From: Angelakisella sp.
GTDB lineage: Bacteria; Bacillota; Clostridia; Oscillospirales; Ruminococcaceae
Reading direction: 5' to 3'
NCBI GenBank assembly: GCA_020024555.1
Contig: JAHHTQ010000005.1
Location: 1-64,000, forward strand
DNA length: 64,000 nucleotides
How positions within the stretch are numbered: the first letter of the stretch is position 1; every line of letters begins with the position of its first letter. The notes below the pieces were generated by a model. That model made no database searches and was not told where the DNA came from. It worked only from the letters and a program-made list of their open reading frames with translations. Shown piece after piece: positions 1 through 9,301 of this stretch. The position numbers were made by a program, and so were the translations under genes.

Positions 1-71
1 ATAAATAATTCTACAAAATTATTATATTTTTAAGCAAGTTATGTTAATTTTAAAAAAAGTTGTTAATGTAG

Positions 72-100
72 TGGAAATTTGTAAAATAAAGTGATATAAT
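72..100 (+). promoter_or_regulatory. Putative sigma-A promoter of the che operon
   Basis: TATAAT lies at 95-100, preceded by TG one base upstream (extended -10). A weak -35 (TGGAAA, 72-77) sits at 17-nt spacing. The sequence from here to the cheA start at 240 holds no gene. The same extended -10 context (GTGATATAAT) recurs before the gene at 5067. No start site was measured. Confidence 0.5.
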
Positions 101-239
101 GACTACATAACTAAAAATTGAGAAAATAAAGTTTTATATATTTCTTTTCTTAAAAATCATGCTTTTTTTATATTATCAAAATTTTTTTGGGGTAGTGGTA
201 TTATAAAAAAGTAAATAATCAAATTTAGTAGGTGATAAA

Positions 240-2363
240 ATGAGTTATATTGACGCTAGCATGGAACCAATGATAGGTACATATGTTTTGGACACTAGTA
301 CCCTTTTAGATGAGCTTGATGAAATATTATTGGAAGGCGAAAAGCAACACAATATTTCATCAGAAAATATTAATGAAATATTTCGTATAATGCATACCAT
401 TAAGGGTTCATCTGCAATGATGGGAATAGAAACTGTTTCTACACTTGCGCATCGTGTAGAGGATCTTTTCTTTATTATTCGTGAGCATAATGAAGTAATG
501 GATAGAGACAATTCAGTTCTGTTTGATTTACTTTTTAAAGCATCGGATTTCTTTAAGTCGGAAGTAGAGCTTTTGCAAGAGGACAGCGAAAGTTATTATC
601 CAGCGGATTCTTCTAAACTAATAGAAGCGATTGCCAAACAAATTGATGAGGTAAACGCATTTGTAAATGGCACGCCAATAAAGAAAGAAAGTACGCCTCA
701 ACAATCTGTGGCGGCAAATACAGTAAGCGAAACTGTTGAAGAAGAAAATACGCTTGATTCAATAGATGACACTCTTTATAAAATACGTGTGTTTTTTGAA
801 GATGGTTGTCAAATGGAAAATATACGCGCATTTATGTTGATATCAAAATTACAGGAAGCCTGTGATTATATTGAGTCTATTCCTGAAAATCCCGAAAGCA
901 ATTCCGCTTGTTCAAATGAGATAGCAACAAACGGTTTGCTTATTAAACTAAAAACAACATTGCCGATAGATGATATTTGCAGTATTATAGAAAATTCCGT
1001 AAGTATGAAATCGTACGAAGTGGAAGATGATGCAAAACCCAATACTCCAAATTCTGATGAGAAAAAATCAAAAGAGACTGTGAAAGAAGAAAAACCTGTA
1101 CACGCACAACCAAAAGAACCACAAAAAACGGAGAAACCAAAGGCAGAGCCACAAAATAATGCAAATAAGATGTCTTCATCGGCAGGCAAACAAAGCCTTA
1201 TAAGCGTAAATCAATCTAAACTTGATTTACTTATGGATATAATGGGTGAAATAGTAATCAATGAAGCTATGGTTACAAACAGCCCTGATTTAAAAGGTCT
1301 GCAACTGGATAACTTTAATAAATCGGCGCGTCAATTACGTAAACTGACAGATCAACTGCAAGATGTGGTAATGTCTATACGAATGGTGCCGATTAACGGT
1401 GTGTTCCAAAAAATGAACCGTATAGTACGTGATATGAATAAAAAGCTGGGCAAAGAAGTAGAACTTGTAACTGTCGGTGGAGATACAGAAGTAGATAAAA
1501 CAATAAACGATGTTCTCGGTGATCCGTTTATGCATATGATAAGAAATGCTATGGACCACGCAATAGAACTGCCGGAAGAACGTTTGCTTCAAGGTAAAAA
1601 CGAGAAAGGTACAATAACTCTATCCGCGCAAAATATCGGTGGTGAGATAGTTATTATACTAAAAGATGACGGTTGCGGACTAAATCGTGACAAAATACTT
1701 GACAAAGCCGAGAGAAACGGACTATTGACAAAAGCAAAAGCTGAATATACAGACAAAGAAGTATTTGGAATGATAATGCTTCCCGGATTTTCAACTAACG
1801 AGACAGTAACCGAGTTTTCGGGACGTGGCGTTGGTATGGACGTTGTTCGTCAAAATCTTGAAAAGGTAAGCGGCTCTATATCTGTTGACTCAGTAGTTGG
1901 AGAGGGAACAACATTTACCATAAAAATACCATTGACACTGGCAATAGTCGCAGGTATGACAATTTCTGTTTATGATGAAATCTTCACAGTTCCTATAACT
2001 TCGATTCGTCAGACATTTAAGCTTTCGGAAGATATAAAAGTAATAACAGATACAAACGGAAGCGAAGTTATTATGTTGCGTGGCGAGTGCTACCCTATTA
2101 TTCGTTTGCATGAATTGTTCAATGTGGAAAATGGTGAAAAAGATTTGTCAAAGGGTATATTCCTACTAATAGAAAATAGCGGAAGCGCAGCTTGCATCTT
2201 TGCAGATGAACTTCTTGGTGAACAAAAGGTGGTTGTAAAACCTTTCCCGACATATCTAAATAAATATAATATTAAGAGTATTGGTCTTACAGGTTGTACA
2301 ATTATGGGTGATGGCAGTATCAGCTTAATTTTGGATATTGACAATTTGTTGGGTAAACACTGA
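240..2363 (+). CDS. cheA: Chemotaxis histidine kinase CheA
   Basis: CheA autophosphorylates on a histidine in response to receptors and passes phosphate to CheY and CheB. The 707-residue protein shows the full CheA order. An HPt domain carries the phospho-acceptor His52 in HTIKGSSAMMG. A P2-like response-regulator docking region (about 175-265) is followed by a Lys/Glu/Pro-rich linker. Next come the P3 dimerisation helices (about 315-385) and an ATPase domain with N box (HMIRNAMDHAIE, about 431), G1 (DDGCGL, about 476) and G2 (GRGVGMD, about 528). A CheW-like P5 domain ends the protein. The ATG follows AGGTGAT at good spacing. It is first in a cheA-cheW-cheR-cheB operon, so it probably acts at membrane receptor arrays. 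Confidence 0.97.
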   Translation: MSYIDASMEPMIGTYVLDTSTLLDELDEILLEGEKQHNISSENINEIFRIMHTIKGSSAMMGIETVSTLAHRVEDLFFIIREHNEVMDRDNSVLFDLLFKASDFFKSEVELLQEDSESYYPADSSKLIEAIAKQIDEVNAFVNGTPIKKESTPQQSVAANTVSETVEEENTLDSIDDTLYKIRVFFEDGCQMENIRAFMLISKLQEACDYIESIPENPESNSACSNEIATNGLLIKLKTTLPIDDICSIIENSVSMKSYEVEDDAKPNTPNSDEKKSKETVKEEKPVHAQPKEPQKTEKPKAEPQNNANKMSSSAGKQSLISVNQSKLDLLMDIMGEIVINEAMVTNSPDLKGLQLDNFNKSARQLRKLTDQLQDVVMSIRMVPINGVFQKMNRIVRDMNKKLGKEVELVTVGGDTEVDKTINDVLGDPFMHMIRNAMDHAIELPEERLLQGKNEKGTITLSAQNIGGEIVIILKDDGCGLNRDKILDKAERNGLLTKAKAEYTDKEVFGMIMLPGFSTNETVTEFSGRGVGMDVVRQNLEKVSGSISVDSVVGEGTTFTIKIPLTLAIVAGMTISVYDEIFTVPITSIRQTFKLSEDIKVITDTNGSEVIMLRGECYPIIRLHELFNVENGEKDLSKGIFLLIENSGSAACIFADELLGEQKVVVKPFPTYLNKYNIKSIGLTGCTIMGDGSISLILDIDNLLGKH

Positions 2364-2379
2364 ATAAGGGGGGAATAAT

Positions 2380-2856
2380 ATGGAAGAAGTAATGACTAAC
2401 TTTGATGAAAAAACTGATGACCTTATGGGTTCGTCACTTACATTTATGATAGGTGAAAAATATTACGGTATACAACTTTCATACGTAAATGAAATAATAA
2501 ATATGCAAAAAATTACACGTGTTCCGGGATTGCCAAGCCATATAAGTGGTATTATAAACCTGCGTGGCAGAATAATGCCAGTAATAGAAGCACGTACAAA
2601 ACTGGGACTTCCGGTAATTGAATATACAGAGAGAACTTGTATAATAGAGATAAACTATCAAGATACAGTTGTTTGTTTAATTGTTGACAGCGTTGCTGAT
2701 GTTGTGGATTTGGATCAAATTTCAGTTTCGGAATTTCCTAACACTGCCTCTAATCAAGATACACAGTACGTAACAAATGTGTCAAAAGTCGGAGAGAGAA
2801 TAATAATGAATATTGACCTTGAAAAATTTTTGACAGATACCAATATCAAAAAGTAA
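2380..2856 (+). CDS. cheW: Chemotaxis coupling protein CheW
   Basis: A 158-residue single CheW domain, the scaffold that couples receptors to CheA in the array. The family features are visible: FMIGEKYYGI near the N-terminus, then ITRVPGLPSHISGIINLRG, the surface that contacts receptor and the CheA P5 domain. A short acidic N-terminal extension (about 18 residues) precedes the fold. The gene starts 16 nt after the cheA stop, with a strong AAGGGGGGA Shine-Dalgarno sequence. A second in-frame ATG four codons later is possible but less well placed. It is followed by a hairpin that may partly separate it from cheR. Confidence 0.97.
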   Translation: MEEVMTNFDEKTDDLMGSSLTFMIGEKYYGIQLSYVNEIINMQKITRVPGLPSHISGIINLRGRIMPVIEARTKLGLPVIEYTERTCIIEINYQDTVVCLIVDSVADVVDLDQISVSEFPNTASNQDTQYVTNVSKVGERIIMNIDLEKFLTDTNIKK

Positions 2857-2866
2857 AATTAGAAGA

Positions 2867-2916
2867 AAAGTGTTGTATGTGTTTCTTAAAAAAGATAATA
2901 CAACACTTTGATTTTT
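2867..2916 (+). terminator. Terminator or attenuator between cheW and cheR
   Basis: A 12-bp perfect inverted repeat (2867-2878 with 2898-2909, AAAGTGTTGTAT) has a 19-nt A/T-rich loop. It is followed by TGATTTTT rather than a long pure U-run. cheR starts 42 nt after the stem, so partial termination within the operon is more likely than a full stop. Confidence 0.6.
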
Positions 2917-2950
2917 ATGTTAAAATACATTTGTAAGGGGGAAAAGTGTT

Positions 2951-3766
2951 TTGATAAAATTGACAGATAAAGAATTTGAGACACTTGTAAAATTTGTATA
3001 TGACAGATACGGTATCAATTTGGCAAAAAAACGTGTTTTAATAGAAGGCAGACTGTCGAATACTTTAATTGAAAAAGGGCTTAGTCATTTTAGTGAATAT
3101 ATGGATTTGTTATTTAATGACAAAACAGGTAATGAGGTCACAACTTTTTTGAATAAGATAACAACAAATCATACATATTTTTTAAGAGAATATGAGCATT
3201 TTGATTATATGCAAAAGAAAGTTTTGCCTTTCTTTGAAGAAAAGTTTAAAAACACACGTGATGTAAGAATATGGAGCGCCGCATGTTCATCGGGACAAGA
3301 ACCATACACTATCGCCATGGTGATAGATGAATACTTTGGCGCAAGAAAATCACAGTGGGATACAACCATTCTTGCAACAGATATCTCAATGAGAGCATTG
3401 GACAAAGCAAAAAAAGGTATCTACACAGAGGAAGAAATAAAAGATATTCCAAAACACTGGGTTAATAAATATCTTATAGACAAAAAAGACGGAACTTTTG
3501 AGATTTGCCCAAAAATCAAAAAAGAAGTTGTTTTCCGTACAGGAAACTTAATGGAGCCATTTAGTGTAAAAAAACCGTTTGATTTAATTTTTTGCAGAAA
3601 TGTAATGATATATTTTGATGCGCCCACAAAAGATAAATTAATAAATAAGTTCTATGATGTAACAGCAAAAGATGGCTTTTTATTTATCGGACATTCAGAG
3701 GTTATAAACAAAGAAACAACAAAATATACATATTTACAGCCGGCAATCTATCAAAGAAGGAGCTGA
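2951..3766 (+). CDS. cheR: Chemoreceptor methyltransferase CheR
   Basis: CheR transfers methyl groups from S-adenosylmethionine to receptor glutamates during adaptation. In the 271 residues, an N-terminal helical domain (1-80) precedes the Rossmann methyltransferase domain. The SAM loop SAACSSGQEPYT is at about 109-120, LATDIS is the acidic strand end, and FCRNVMIYFD is the conserved CheR block. No TPR extension is present. The start is TTG at 2951, nine nt after GGGGG; no ATG nearby has a ribosome site. It ends 5 nt before cheB, so methylation and demethylation enzymes are made together. Confidence 0.96.
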   Translation: MIKLTDKEFETLVKFVYDRYGINLAKKRVLIEGRLSNTLIEKGLSHFSEYMDLLFNDKTGNEVTTFLNKITTNHTYFLREYEHFDYMQKKVLPFFEEKFKNTRDVRIWSAACSSGQEPYTIAMVIDEYFGARKSQWDTTILATDISMRALDKAKKGIYTEEEIKDIPKHWVNKYLIDKKDGTFEICPKIKKEVVFRTGNLMEPFSVKKPFDLIFCRNVMIYFDAPTKDKLINKFYDVTAKDGFLFIGHSEVINKETTKYTYLQPAIYQRRS

Positions 3767-3771
3767 GATAA

Positions 3772-4848
3772 ATGAGTTTGTTAAAGAAAACGAAAGTTTT
3801 AATTGTTGATGATTCTTTACTTTTTCGTGAAACTTTAAAAAAACGTCTTTCCGAAGAAAGTAATATAGAAGTAGTTGGTTTGGCAGTAGACAGTTTTGAT
3901 GCTTATGAGAAAATTAAGCAATTAAAACCCGATGTGGTTACATTGGACGTAGAAATGCCAAAACTAAACGGTATAGATTTTTTGAAGAAACTTATACCTA
4001 TGTGTCCCGTTCCTGTTGTTGTAGTAAGTTCTTTACCGATAAATGCCTTGGAAGCATTGCAGGCAGGCGCTGTTGATTTTGTAAGAAAACCATTAATAAA
4101 ATCACCAAATGACTTTAATATGTTTTTTGGTGAATTGTTGGGAAAAATAAAAATAGCATCTATTGCAAAGGTAAGACAAGCTCCTGCCGGTATTTTGAGG
4201 ACAATAGGAAAAGAAGATACAACAAAAGAAATGCCAAAACCGAAAGTAAGACCTATTTTCAATAAAACGATAATGGCATCAAACAAGACAGTAATAGCAA
4301 TAGGCGCATCGACAGGTGGTACGGAGGCAATTTTGGAAGTTGTTAGAGATTTGCCACCGACTACGCCGGGTATTGTTATAGTTCAGCATATGCCCGCAGG
4401 TTTTACAAAAATGTATAGTGAAAGACTGAATAAAATTTGTAAAATGAATGTAAAAGAGGCGGAAGACGGTGACAGAGTAACCCCCGGCAATATTATTATA
4501 GGCGCGGGAGAGTATCATTTAAGGCTTATGCAAGATGCAAAAGGTTACTACGTAAGCAGTAAACGCGGAGAAAAAGTCAGCGGTCACTGTCCGTCGGTTG
4601 ATGTTCTTTTTGATTCTGTTGCGGATACAGCAGGAAAAAATGCTTATGGCATAATATTGACAGGTATGGGCGCAGATGGCGCAAAAGGTATGCTGAAAAT
4701 GAGACAAAAAGGCGCTTATACAATAGGACAAGACAAGGAAACTTGCGTAGTTTACGGTATGCCTATGGTTGCGTTTAATAACGGCGCTGTGGTTAAACAA
4801 CTTCCACTGGAAAACATAGCTGAACATTTATTAAGCGTTATAGTATAA
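3772..4848 (+). CDS. cheB: Chemotaxis methylesterase/glutaminase CheB
   Basis: CheB removes receptor methyl groups when phosphorylated by CheA. The 358 residues contain a receiver domain (DD at 13-14, phospho-acceptor Asp59 in TLDVEMP, conserved Lys in VRKP). A Lys/Pro-rich linker (about 140-170) leads to the esterase domain. The catalytic triad is readable as Ser180 (IGASTGG), His206 (QHMPAGF) and Asp302 (GMGADGAKG). It lies 5 nt after cheR with an AAGGAG site and ends the operon at a strong terminator. CheD also occurs in this genome at 34377, so glutamine deamidation may be shared between the two. Confidence 0.97.
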   Translation: MSLLKKTKVLIVDDSLLFRETLKKRLSEESNIEVVGLAVDSFDAYEKIKQLKPDVVTLDVEMPKLNGIDFLKKLIPMCPVPVVVVSSLPINALEALQAGAVDFVRKPLIKSPNDFNMFFGELLGKIKIASIAKVRQAPAGILRTIGKEDTTKEMPKPKVRPIFNKTIMASNKTVIAIGASTGGTEAILEVVRDLPPTTPGIVIVQHMPAGFTKMYSERLNKICKMNVKEAEDGDRVTPGNIIIGAGEYHLRLMQDAKGYYVSSKRGEKVSGHCPSVDVLFDSVADTAGKNAYGIILTGMGADGAKGMLKMRQKGAYTIGQDKETCVVYGMPMVAFNNGAVVKQLPLENIAEHLLSVIV

Positions 4849-4859
4849 TAATAAAAAAT

Positions 4860-4904
4860 CTAGGTCTTTCTATAATTATAAATAGCAAGACTTAGTTTTT
4901 TTTT
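4860..4904 (+). terminator. Rho-independent terminator of the che operon
   Basis: A hairpin with arms at 4860-4869 and 4886-4895 (CTAGGTCTTT / CAAGACTTAG, one G-U and one end mismatch) has further inner pairing CTAT/ATAG. It is followed directly by nine T (4896-4904). It starts 12 nt after the cheB stop. Confidence 0.85.
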
Positions 4905-4941
4905 GTTAAAAATATTTTCAATAAATATAATTGCAAAATGG

Positions 4942-4970
4942 TAGAAAAGAATTTTATTTTGTGATATAAT
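4942..4970 (+). promoter_or_regulatory. Putative extended -10 promoter before the gene at 5067
   Basis: TGATATAAT (extended -10, TATAAT at 4965-4970) has a poor -35 (TAGAAA, 4942-4947) at 17-nt spacing. It lies just after the che terminator and about 95 nt before the start codon. Confidence 0.45.
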
Positions 4971-5066
4971 TAATCTGCTGTCTTAATATATATTTTTGAA
5001 ATAAGTTTTTTGAAGATTTAAATATATTATGTTTGGGATTAATTATTACAAAGGAAAAAGGGAAAA

Positions 5067-5882
5067 ATGCAAGAAATGAAAGAAGAAATACCGCCGGTAA
5101 AACGAGTTAATCGAAAAAACAATACAAGAACAGTAAGCGTATTGTTTTATTTTGCTTATTTACTTTTGGTAATTGTGTGTATTGTTGCCGCAACTGTTTC
5201 GTGGGATAAGTATTCGTTAAAAGATAAACCAATGACATATAATATAGGGGCTGTTTCAATACCGTCACTGTCTACTGTAAATGAAGATGTAAGATTTTTG
5301 TTGAATACAGGTATAATAGGTGGAGACGGTCTCTATTCAGGTTTAAAATATGAGTATAAAAATATAGAAAATTCAAAAAGTACTTTAACAGATGATATAA
5401 AAATGTATATTGAACTTTTAAAGTCGGATTATGGCGCAGAATTGCTTGAAATTTCCAATGATAAAAACAGTGTAAAACTGCAAATACCAACAAAAACAGA
5501 TGACAAAAAGATAGAAATGACAATATCTTTTAATGATGGAAAATATTTTGTGGATTTACAGGAAGTACTGATAAAAACAGACAAACCCATTGTGGAAGAA
5601 CCTGTAAACAAAATATCGGAAGAACAAGCAAAAGAAATACTACTCTCTTTAACAAAAAAGGAGACAAATTTCAGAGCTGAAATCAGTGTTTATACTATTG
5701 AATTATTGCCTGAACCTGTCGTAATAGACGGCTGGAAATATTATGTTTTTGATGTTATTGCTGATTATTCGGAAACAAGAAAAGAACATAGAGGTACTTT
5801 TTATATTTCGTGTGATGACGGTATGATACTTAGATACAATAAAGATACAGGTGGAACATCTTTTGTAAGGGAAGGTTTATAA
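5067..5882 (+). CDS. Uncharacterised single-pass membrane protein
   Basis: I do not recognise a named family for this 271-residue protein. A basic N-terminal segment (KRVNRKNNTR) precedes one transmembrane helix at about 27-47 (VLFYFAYLLLVIVCIVAATV). The remainder should face outside. The outer part is rich in Lys/Asp/Glu. Its last 90 residues have alternating strands and the phrase EQAKEILL followed by YYVFDV, which recalls a PepSY-like fold; this is a weak resemblance. A good GGAAAAAGGG site fits the ATG at 5067. It lies 85 bp before a D,D-carboxypeptidase on the same strand, so a cell-wall-side role is a reasonable guess only. Confidence 0.75.
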   Translation: MQEMKEEIPPVKRVNRKNNTRTVSVLFYFAYLLLVIVCIVAATVSWDKYSLKDKPMTYNIGAVSIPSLSTVNEDVRFLLNTGIIGGDGLYSGLKYEYKNIENSKSTLTDDIKMYIELLKSDYGAELLEISNDKNSVKLQIPTKTDDKKIEMTISFNDGKYFVDLQEVLIKTDKPIVEEPVNKISEEQAKEILLSLTKKETNFRAEISVYTIELLPEPVVIDGWKYYVFDVIADYSETRKEHRGTFYISCDDGMILRYNKDTGGTSFVREGL

Positions 5883-5967
5883 TTTTATATAATAAGTAAG
5901 CATAATTCAGTTAATATTAATATGTAATTGTGTGGTATTACTTGAAAAATTTTTTTAAAGATGTATT

Positions 5968-7500
5968 ATGGGAAAGAGAGCAAAAGGAAAATTGAGGAAA
6001 ATATCTAAAAAAAAAATATTGAGTCTTTTTTTAAGTGTTTTTTTGATTTTAACTATGACGTTTCCACAAACTGTATATGCCTATACTCCAAATTTAAGTA
6101 TAGTATCGGATACGTATGTTGTTGTGGATATGGAAACAGGTCAGGTTTTAATTGAAAAAAACAAAGATAAAAGAAAAGCGCCGGCAAGTATAACGAAGAT
6201 AATGACACTCGCTCTTGCGCTGCAACGTGGAAATTTGGACGATAAAATTACAGTATCACGAGAGGCTGCATATTCAATAGAGCCAAACAGTACGCACATA
6301 GCGCTTGAACCGGGTGAAATAGTTACGTTTCGTGATGTGGTAATGGCTACGCAATTAATAAGCGCAAATGATGCGGCGAATGTTGTTGCGGAGTATACAA
6401 GCGGAGCTATGACAACTTTTGTGGATTTAATGAATAGTAAAGTTCACGACCTTGGATTGAAAAACACACATTTTGCAAATCCAAACGGACTTGATAAAAA
6501 AGGACATTATTCATCGGCTGCCGATATGGCGGAAATAACGAGATTTGCGCTCAGTGTTCCGGGTTTTGCTGAGGTTTTTGGCGCAACAGAATATAAGATG
6601 CCAAGAACAAATATAAAAGACAGAGGTTATAAATTCCTTGTTCAGAATGCTATGATGAATAAAAATTCAAAATACTATTATGAAGGTATTTTGGGTGGAA
6701 AACTCGGTTATACGTGGGACGCAAACCATACGCTTGTGGCGCTTGCCGAAAAAAACGATATGAAACTTATAGTTGTTACTATGGATTCAAAAGGTACTGC
6801 GGCAAAATTTAATGATGCCGCAAAATTGCTTGATTATTGTTTTGATAATTATCAAAAAATAACATTGTCACCACACGATATCGGTGTGAAAGAAGTTCCG
6901 GTATCAGATGTGAATACGCCGTCAGCAAAAATCAGATTGAGCACAAATACCGTACATAGTTTTTTGGCGCCGATAGGAACTGCAAATAATTATAAAATAG
7001 TATATAATGTGCCGGAGTACTATGTTAACAGCAGAGATATAAATCCTACTTTTTCGGTAACTACACCTGATGGTGTTGTGATGTATACAGCCCCGCTTAC
7101 TTTTTCAATAGAAGAAATAGTAAAGCCGTCTGGAACGGAAGTCATACCGACAGCAAGACTTGGAACAGGCGATGCTGTCGCAGATAGCATGGTGATAGCA
7201 TTTTTTATGCTACTGTTAATAGTTTTTGTGGGATTTTTTGTTTATTTATCATATAGAGTGTTTATAATGATGGGATATGGAATAAAAAAGCAGACCAGAA
7301 AAAATAAACGTATGCTACTTGAAAAACGTCAAAAAAATGCCCGTGAGAGAAACAGAGGACAGGTATCTTTTATAAGAAAAGAGAGAGAAAGAATATATGA
7401 TGAAATTGATCGTGTTGATATAAATCATCTTAAATCTTCTTATAAAAAATCTATACAAAAAAATGCGCCAAAATACTATTCAAGCAAAAGAAATGTGTAG
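5968..7500 (+). CDS. D-alanyl-D-alanine carboxypeptidase (DacF-like, S11 family), C-terminally anchored
   Basis: This penicillin-binding D,D-carboxypeptidase trims the terminal D-Ala of wall peptides. A basic N-terminus and signal-like helix (about 15-37, ending VYAYTP) precede the peptidase S11 domain. Active-site blocks are S74-I-T-K77 and S132-A-N134. The third block reads K245-L246-G247 in GGKLGYT where the family usually has KTG. A C-terminal domain follows, then a transmembrane helix (about 410-432). A strongly basic cytoplasmic tail of about 75 residues is unusual for this family and could bind a partner. Of 510 residues in all, roughly 100 exceed the usual length. A second paralogue at 40945 has the canonical KTG. 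Confidence 0.9.
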   Translation: MGKRAKGKLRKISKKKILSLFLSVFLILTMTFPQTVYAYTPNLSIVSDTYVVVDMETGQVLIEKNKDKRKAPASITKIMTLALALQRGNLDDKITVSREAAYSIEPNSTHIALEPGEIVTFRDVVMATQLISANDAANVVAEYTSGAMTTFVDLMNSKVHDLGLKNTHFANPNGLDKKGHYSSAADMAEITRFALSVPGFAEVFGATEYKMPRTNIKDRGYKFLVQNAMMNKNSKYYYEGILGGKLGYTWDANHTLVALAEKNDMKLIVVTMDSKGTAAKFNDAAKLLDYCFDNYQKITLSPHDIGVKEVPVSDVNTPSAKIRLSTNTVHSFLAPIGTANNYKIVYNVPEYYVNSRDINPTFSVTTPDGVVMYTAPLTFSIEEIVKPSGTEVIPTARLGTGDAVADSMVIAFFMLLLIVFVGFFVYLSYRVFIMMGYGIKKQTRKNKRMLLEKRQKNARERNRGQVSFIRKERERIYDEIDRVDINHLKSSYKKSIQKNAPKYYSSKRNV

Positions 7501-7582
7501 ATGTTTAATAAAATTTTGCGTAACAGATATTTGTTTATTATACAAGTATTGTTTATAAATATAGGAGAAGGAGAAAAAGAAA

Positions 7583-8407
7583 ATGTCAGATTGTAATCAT
7601 AATTGCAGTACATGCAGTAAAAATTGTTCAGATAGAGAAAAAGAACAGCAAAGCTTTTTGTTGAAATCGCACCCACTATCGCATATTAAAAAAATTATAG
7701 GTATAGTAAGCGGTAAAGGCGGAGTAGGTAAAAGTTTAGTTACATCAATGATGGCTGTAACAATGCAGAGAAAAGAGTATAAATCGGCTATTTTAGATGC
7801 CGATATAACAGGCCCGTCTATTCCGAAAGCTTTTGGTTTGCGCGAAAAAGCGCAGGGAAACGAAACAGGACTGTTTCCTGTAATGACAAAAACAGGTATA
7901 GAAGTAATGAGCGTAAACTTGTTGCTTGAAAATGATACGGATCCTGTTGTTTGGCGTGGCCCTGTAATTGCGGGAACAGTAAAACAATTCTATACAGACG
8001 TTATATGGAATGATGTTGACTTTATGTTTGTTGATATGCCACCGGGAACAGGTGATGTTCCTCTTACAGTTTTCCAATCATTGCCCATTGATGGCATAAT
8101 TGTGGTAACAAGTCCGCAAGAGCTTGTTTCTATGATAGTTGAAAAGGCTGTTAAAATGGCTGACCTTATGAATATTCCTATATTGGGATTAGTAGAAAAT
8201 ATGTCATATTTTAAGTGTGATAAGTGTGGTGAAAAACACAGCATATTCGGGGAAAGCCATATAGAAGAAATTGCAGATAAATATGGAATAAAAAATATAG
8301 CGAAACTTCCTATTGATCCGCAAATTGCAAAAAAATGTGACCAAGGCGCAGTAGAATCGTTTGAAGGTGATTGGTTGGAAGATTTAGCGGAGAGTTTAAT
8401 TAAATAA
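7583..8407 (+). CDS. Mrp/NBP35-family iron-sulfur carrier ATPase
   Basis: A P-loop ATPase that binds and transfers Fe-S clusters to apoproteins. It has 274 residues. The N-terminus is a short cysteine cluster (CNHNCSTCSKNC), as in NBP35-type members. The deviant Walker A GKGGVGKS is at 44-51, and the C-terminal CxxC is Cys212/Cys215 (FKCDKCGEKH), which bridges a cluster between subunits. It resembles ParA/FlhG ATPases in fold, but the CxxC pair and the long switch region (MPPGTGD) mark it as Mrp. It is not the missing flagellar FlhG. A good AGGAGAAGGAG site precedes the ATG. It stands alone between the carboxypeptidase and an exonuclease. Confidence 0.93.
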   Translation: MSDCNHNCSTCSKNCSDREKEQQSFLLKSHPLSHIKKIIGIVSGKGGVGKSLVTSMMAVTMQRKEYKSAILDADITGPSIPKAFGLREKAQGNETGLFPVMTKTGIEVMSVNLLLENDTDPVVWRGPVIAGTVKQFYTDVIWNDVDFMFVDMPPGTGDVPLTVFQSLPIDGIIVVTSPQELVSMIVEKAVKMADLMNIPILGLVENMSYFKCDKCGEKHSIFGESHIEEIADKYGIKNIAKLPIDPQIAKKCDQGAVESFEGDWLEDLAESLIK

Positions 8408-8422
8408 TAATTAATTGATGAT

Positions 8423-8460
8423 GCTCAGAGTGATTTTTTTAAAAACAAATCATTCTGGGC
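8423..8460 (+). terminator. Hairpin after the Mrp gene, possible terminator
   Basis: A 14-bp stem with two G-U pairs (8423-8436 with 8447-8460) encloses a loop TTTTAAAAAC. The sequence after it is TAATTCTATT, so the U-run is poor. It is the only strong structure between the Mrp gene and the next gene. Confidence 0.45.
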
Positions 8461-8557
8461 TAATTCTATTGTAAATAGTATTAATTTTTAAATAAGTATG
8501 TAAAATACGGATTTATATTATAGCCATTCTATTGCAGATGAAGGAGAGTAAGGTATA

Positions 8558-9238
8558 ATGAAACACATATTTATTGATTTTGAGATGAATCCTATTAGCA
8601 AATTACATAAAGAAGAACGAAAAATATGTAAAAATGAAATAATAGAGATAGGCGCTGTTATACTTGATGAAAATTTTGTGGAATTTAAGCAATATTCACA
8701 ATATGTAAAGCCTATGTATAACGAAAGAGTGAATACCCGAATAACAGAACTTACAGGAATAAAGACAGAAGATATATTAAACGCACCGATATTTGAAGAT
8801 GCGGTTATGGATTTTATCAACTTTTGTATAAAATATTGCGGAAAAGATAATTACAAAGTATATGCTTGGAGTCAAACAGACTTGGAACAACTGGAAAAAG
8901 AATGTAAACTTAAAAATTTTGAGCAAGATGAAAATTATAATTATCTAAAAGAAAATTGGATAGATTTTCAAAAAGAATACAGTAAAATATTGAATATTAC
9001 CAGCGTTATGTCACTGGAAAAAGCAATATCTTCAATAGAAACCGAATTTGACGGTAAAGCGCATGACGCTATGTGGGACGCAAAAAACACCGCAAAATTA
9101 TTTGTGCTTTCGCAGGACGAAGAAAAATTCAAAGAAATTATGAAACCGATTTTGGATAATTTTAAACAGGAAAAAGAGCCTGTGGCTTCTTGTTTGGGAG
9201 AACTGTTTAATTTTGATTTATATGACTTTTGTGAGTAA
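8558..9238 (+). CDS. DEDDh 3'-5' exonuclease family protein
   Basis: A 226-residue stand-alone exonuclease domain of the DnaQ-like (RNase T/ERI1) superfamily. The five catalytic residues are visible: Asp7 and Glu9 (FIDFEMNP), Asp108 (SQTDLEQ), His169 and Asp174 (AHDAMWDAKNT). It therefore probably degrades DNA or RNA ends using two metal ions. The substrate cannot be told from sequence. KapD/ERI1-like proteins share the wide loop after the FE motif seen here. The ATG follows GAAGGAGAG. It is monocistronic and lies directly before the flagellar promoter. Confidence 0.87.
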   Translation: MKHIFIDFEMNPISKLHKEERKICKNEIIEIGAVILDENFVEFKQYSQYVKPMYNERVNTRITELTGIKTEDILNAPIFEDAVMDFINFCIKYCGKDNYKVYAWSQTDLEQLEKECKLKNFEQDENYNYLKENWIDFQKEYSKILNITSVMSLEKAISSIETEFDGKAHDAMWDAKNTAKLFVLSQDEEKFKEIMKPILDNFKQEKEPVASCLGELFNFDLYDFCE

Positions 9239-9301
9239 TGGTGAATTTTGACAGTAAATTTCATATATTTATAGATATATAAAAAAAATAATATAAAAAT
9301 A

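Noticed and set aside
7583-8407. Mrp-type ATPase as a displaced FlhG
   Set aside because: It has the N-terminal cysteine cluster and C-terminal CxxC of Fe-S carriers, and the fold alone does not make it FlhG.
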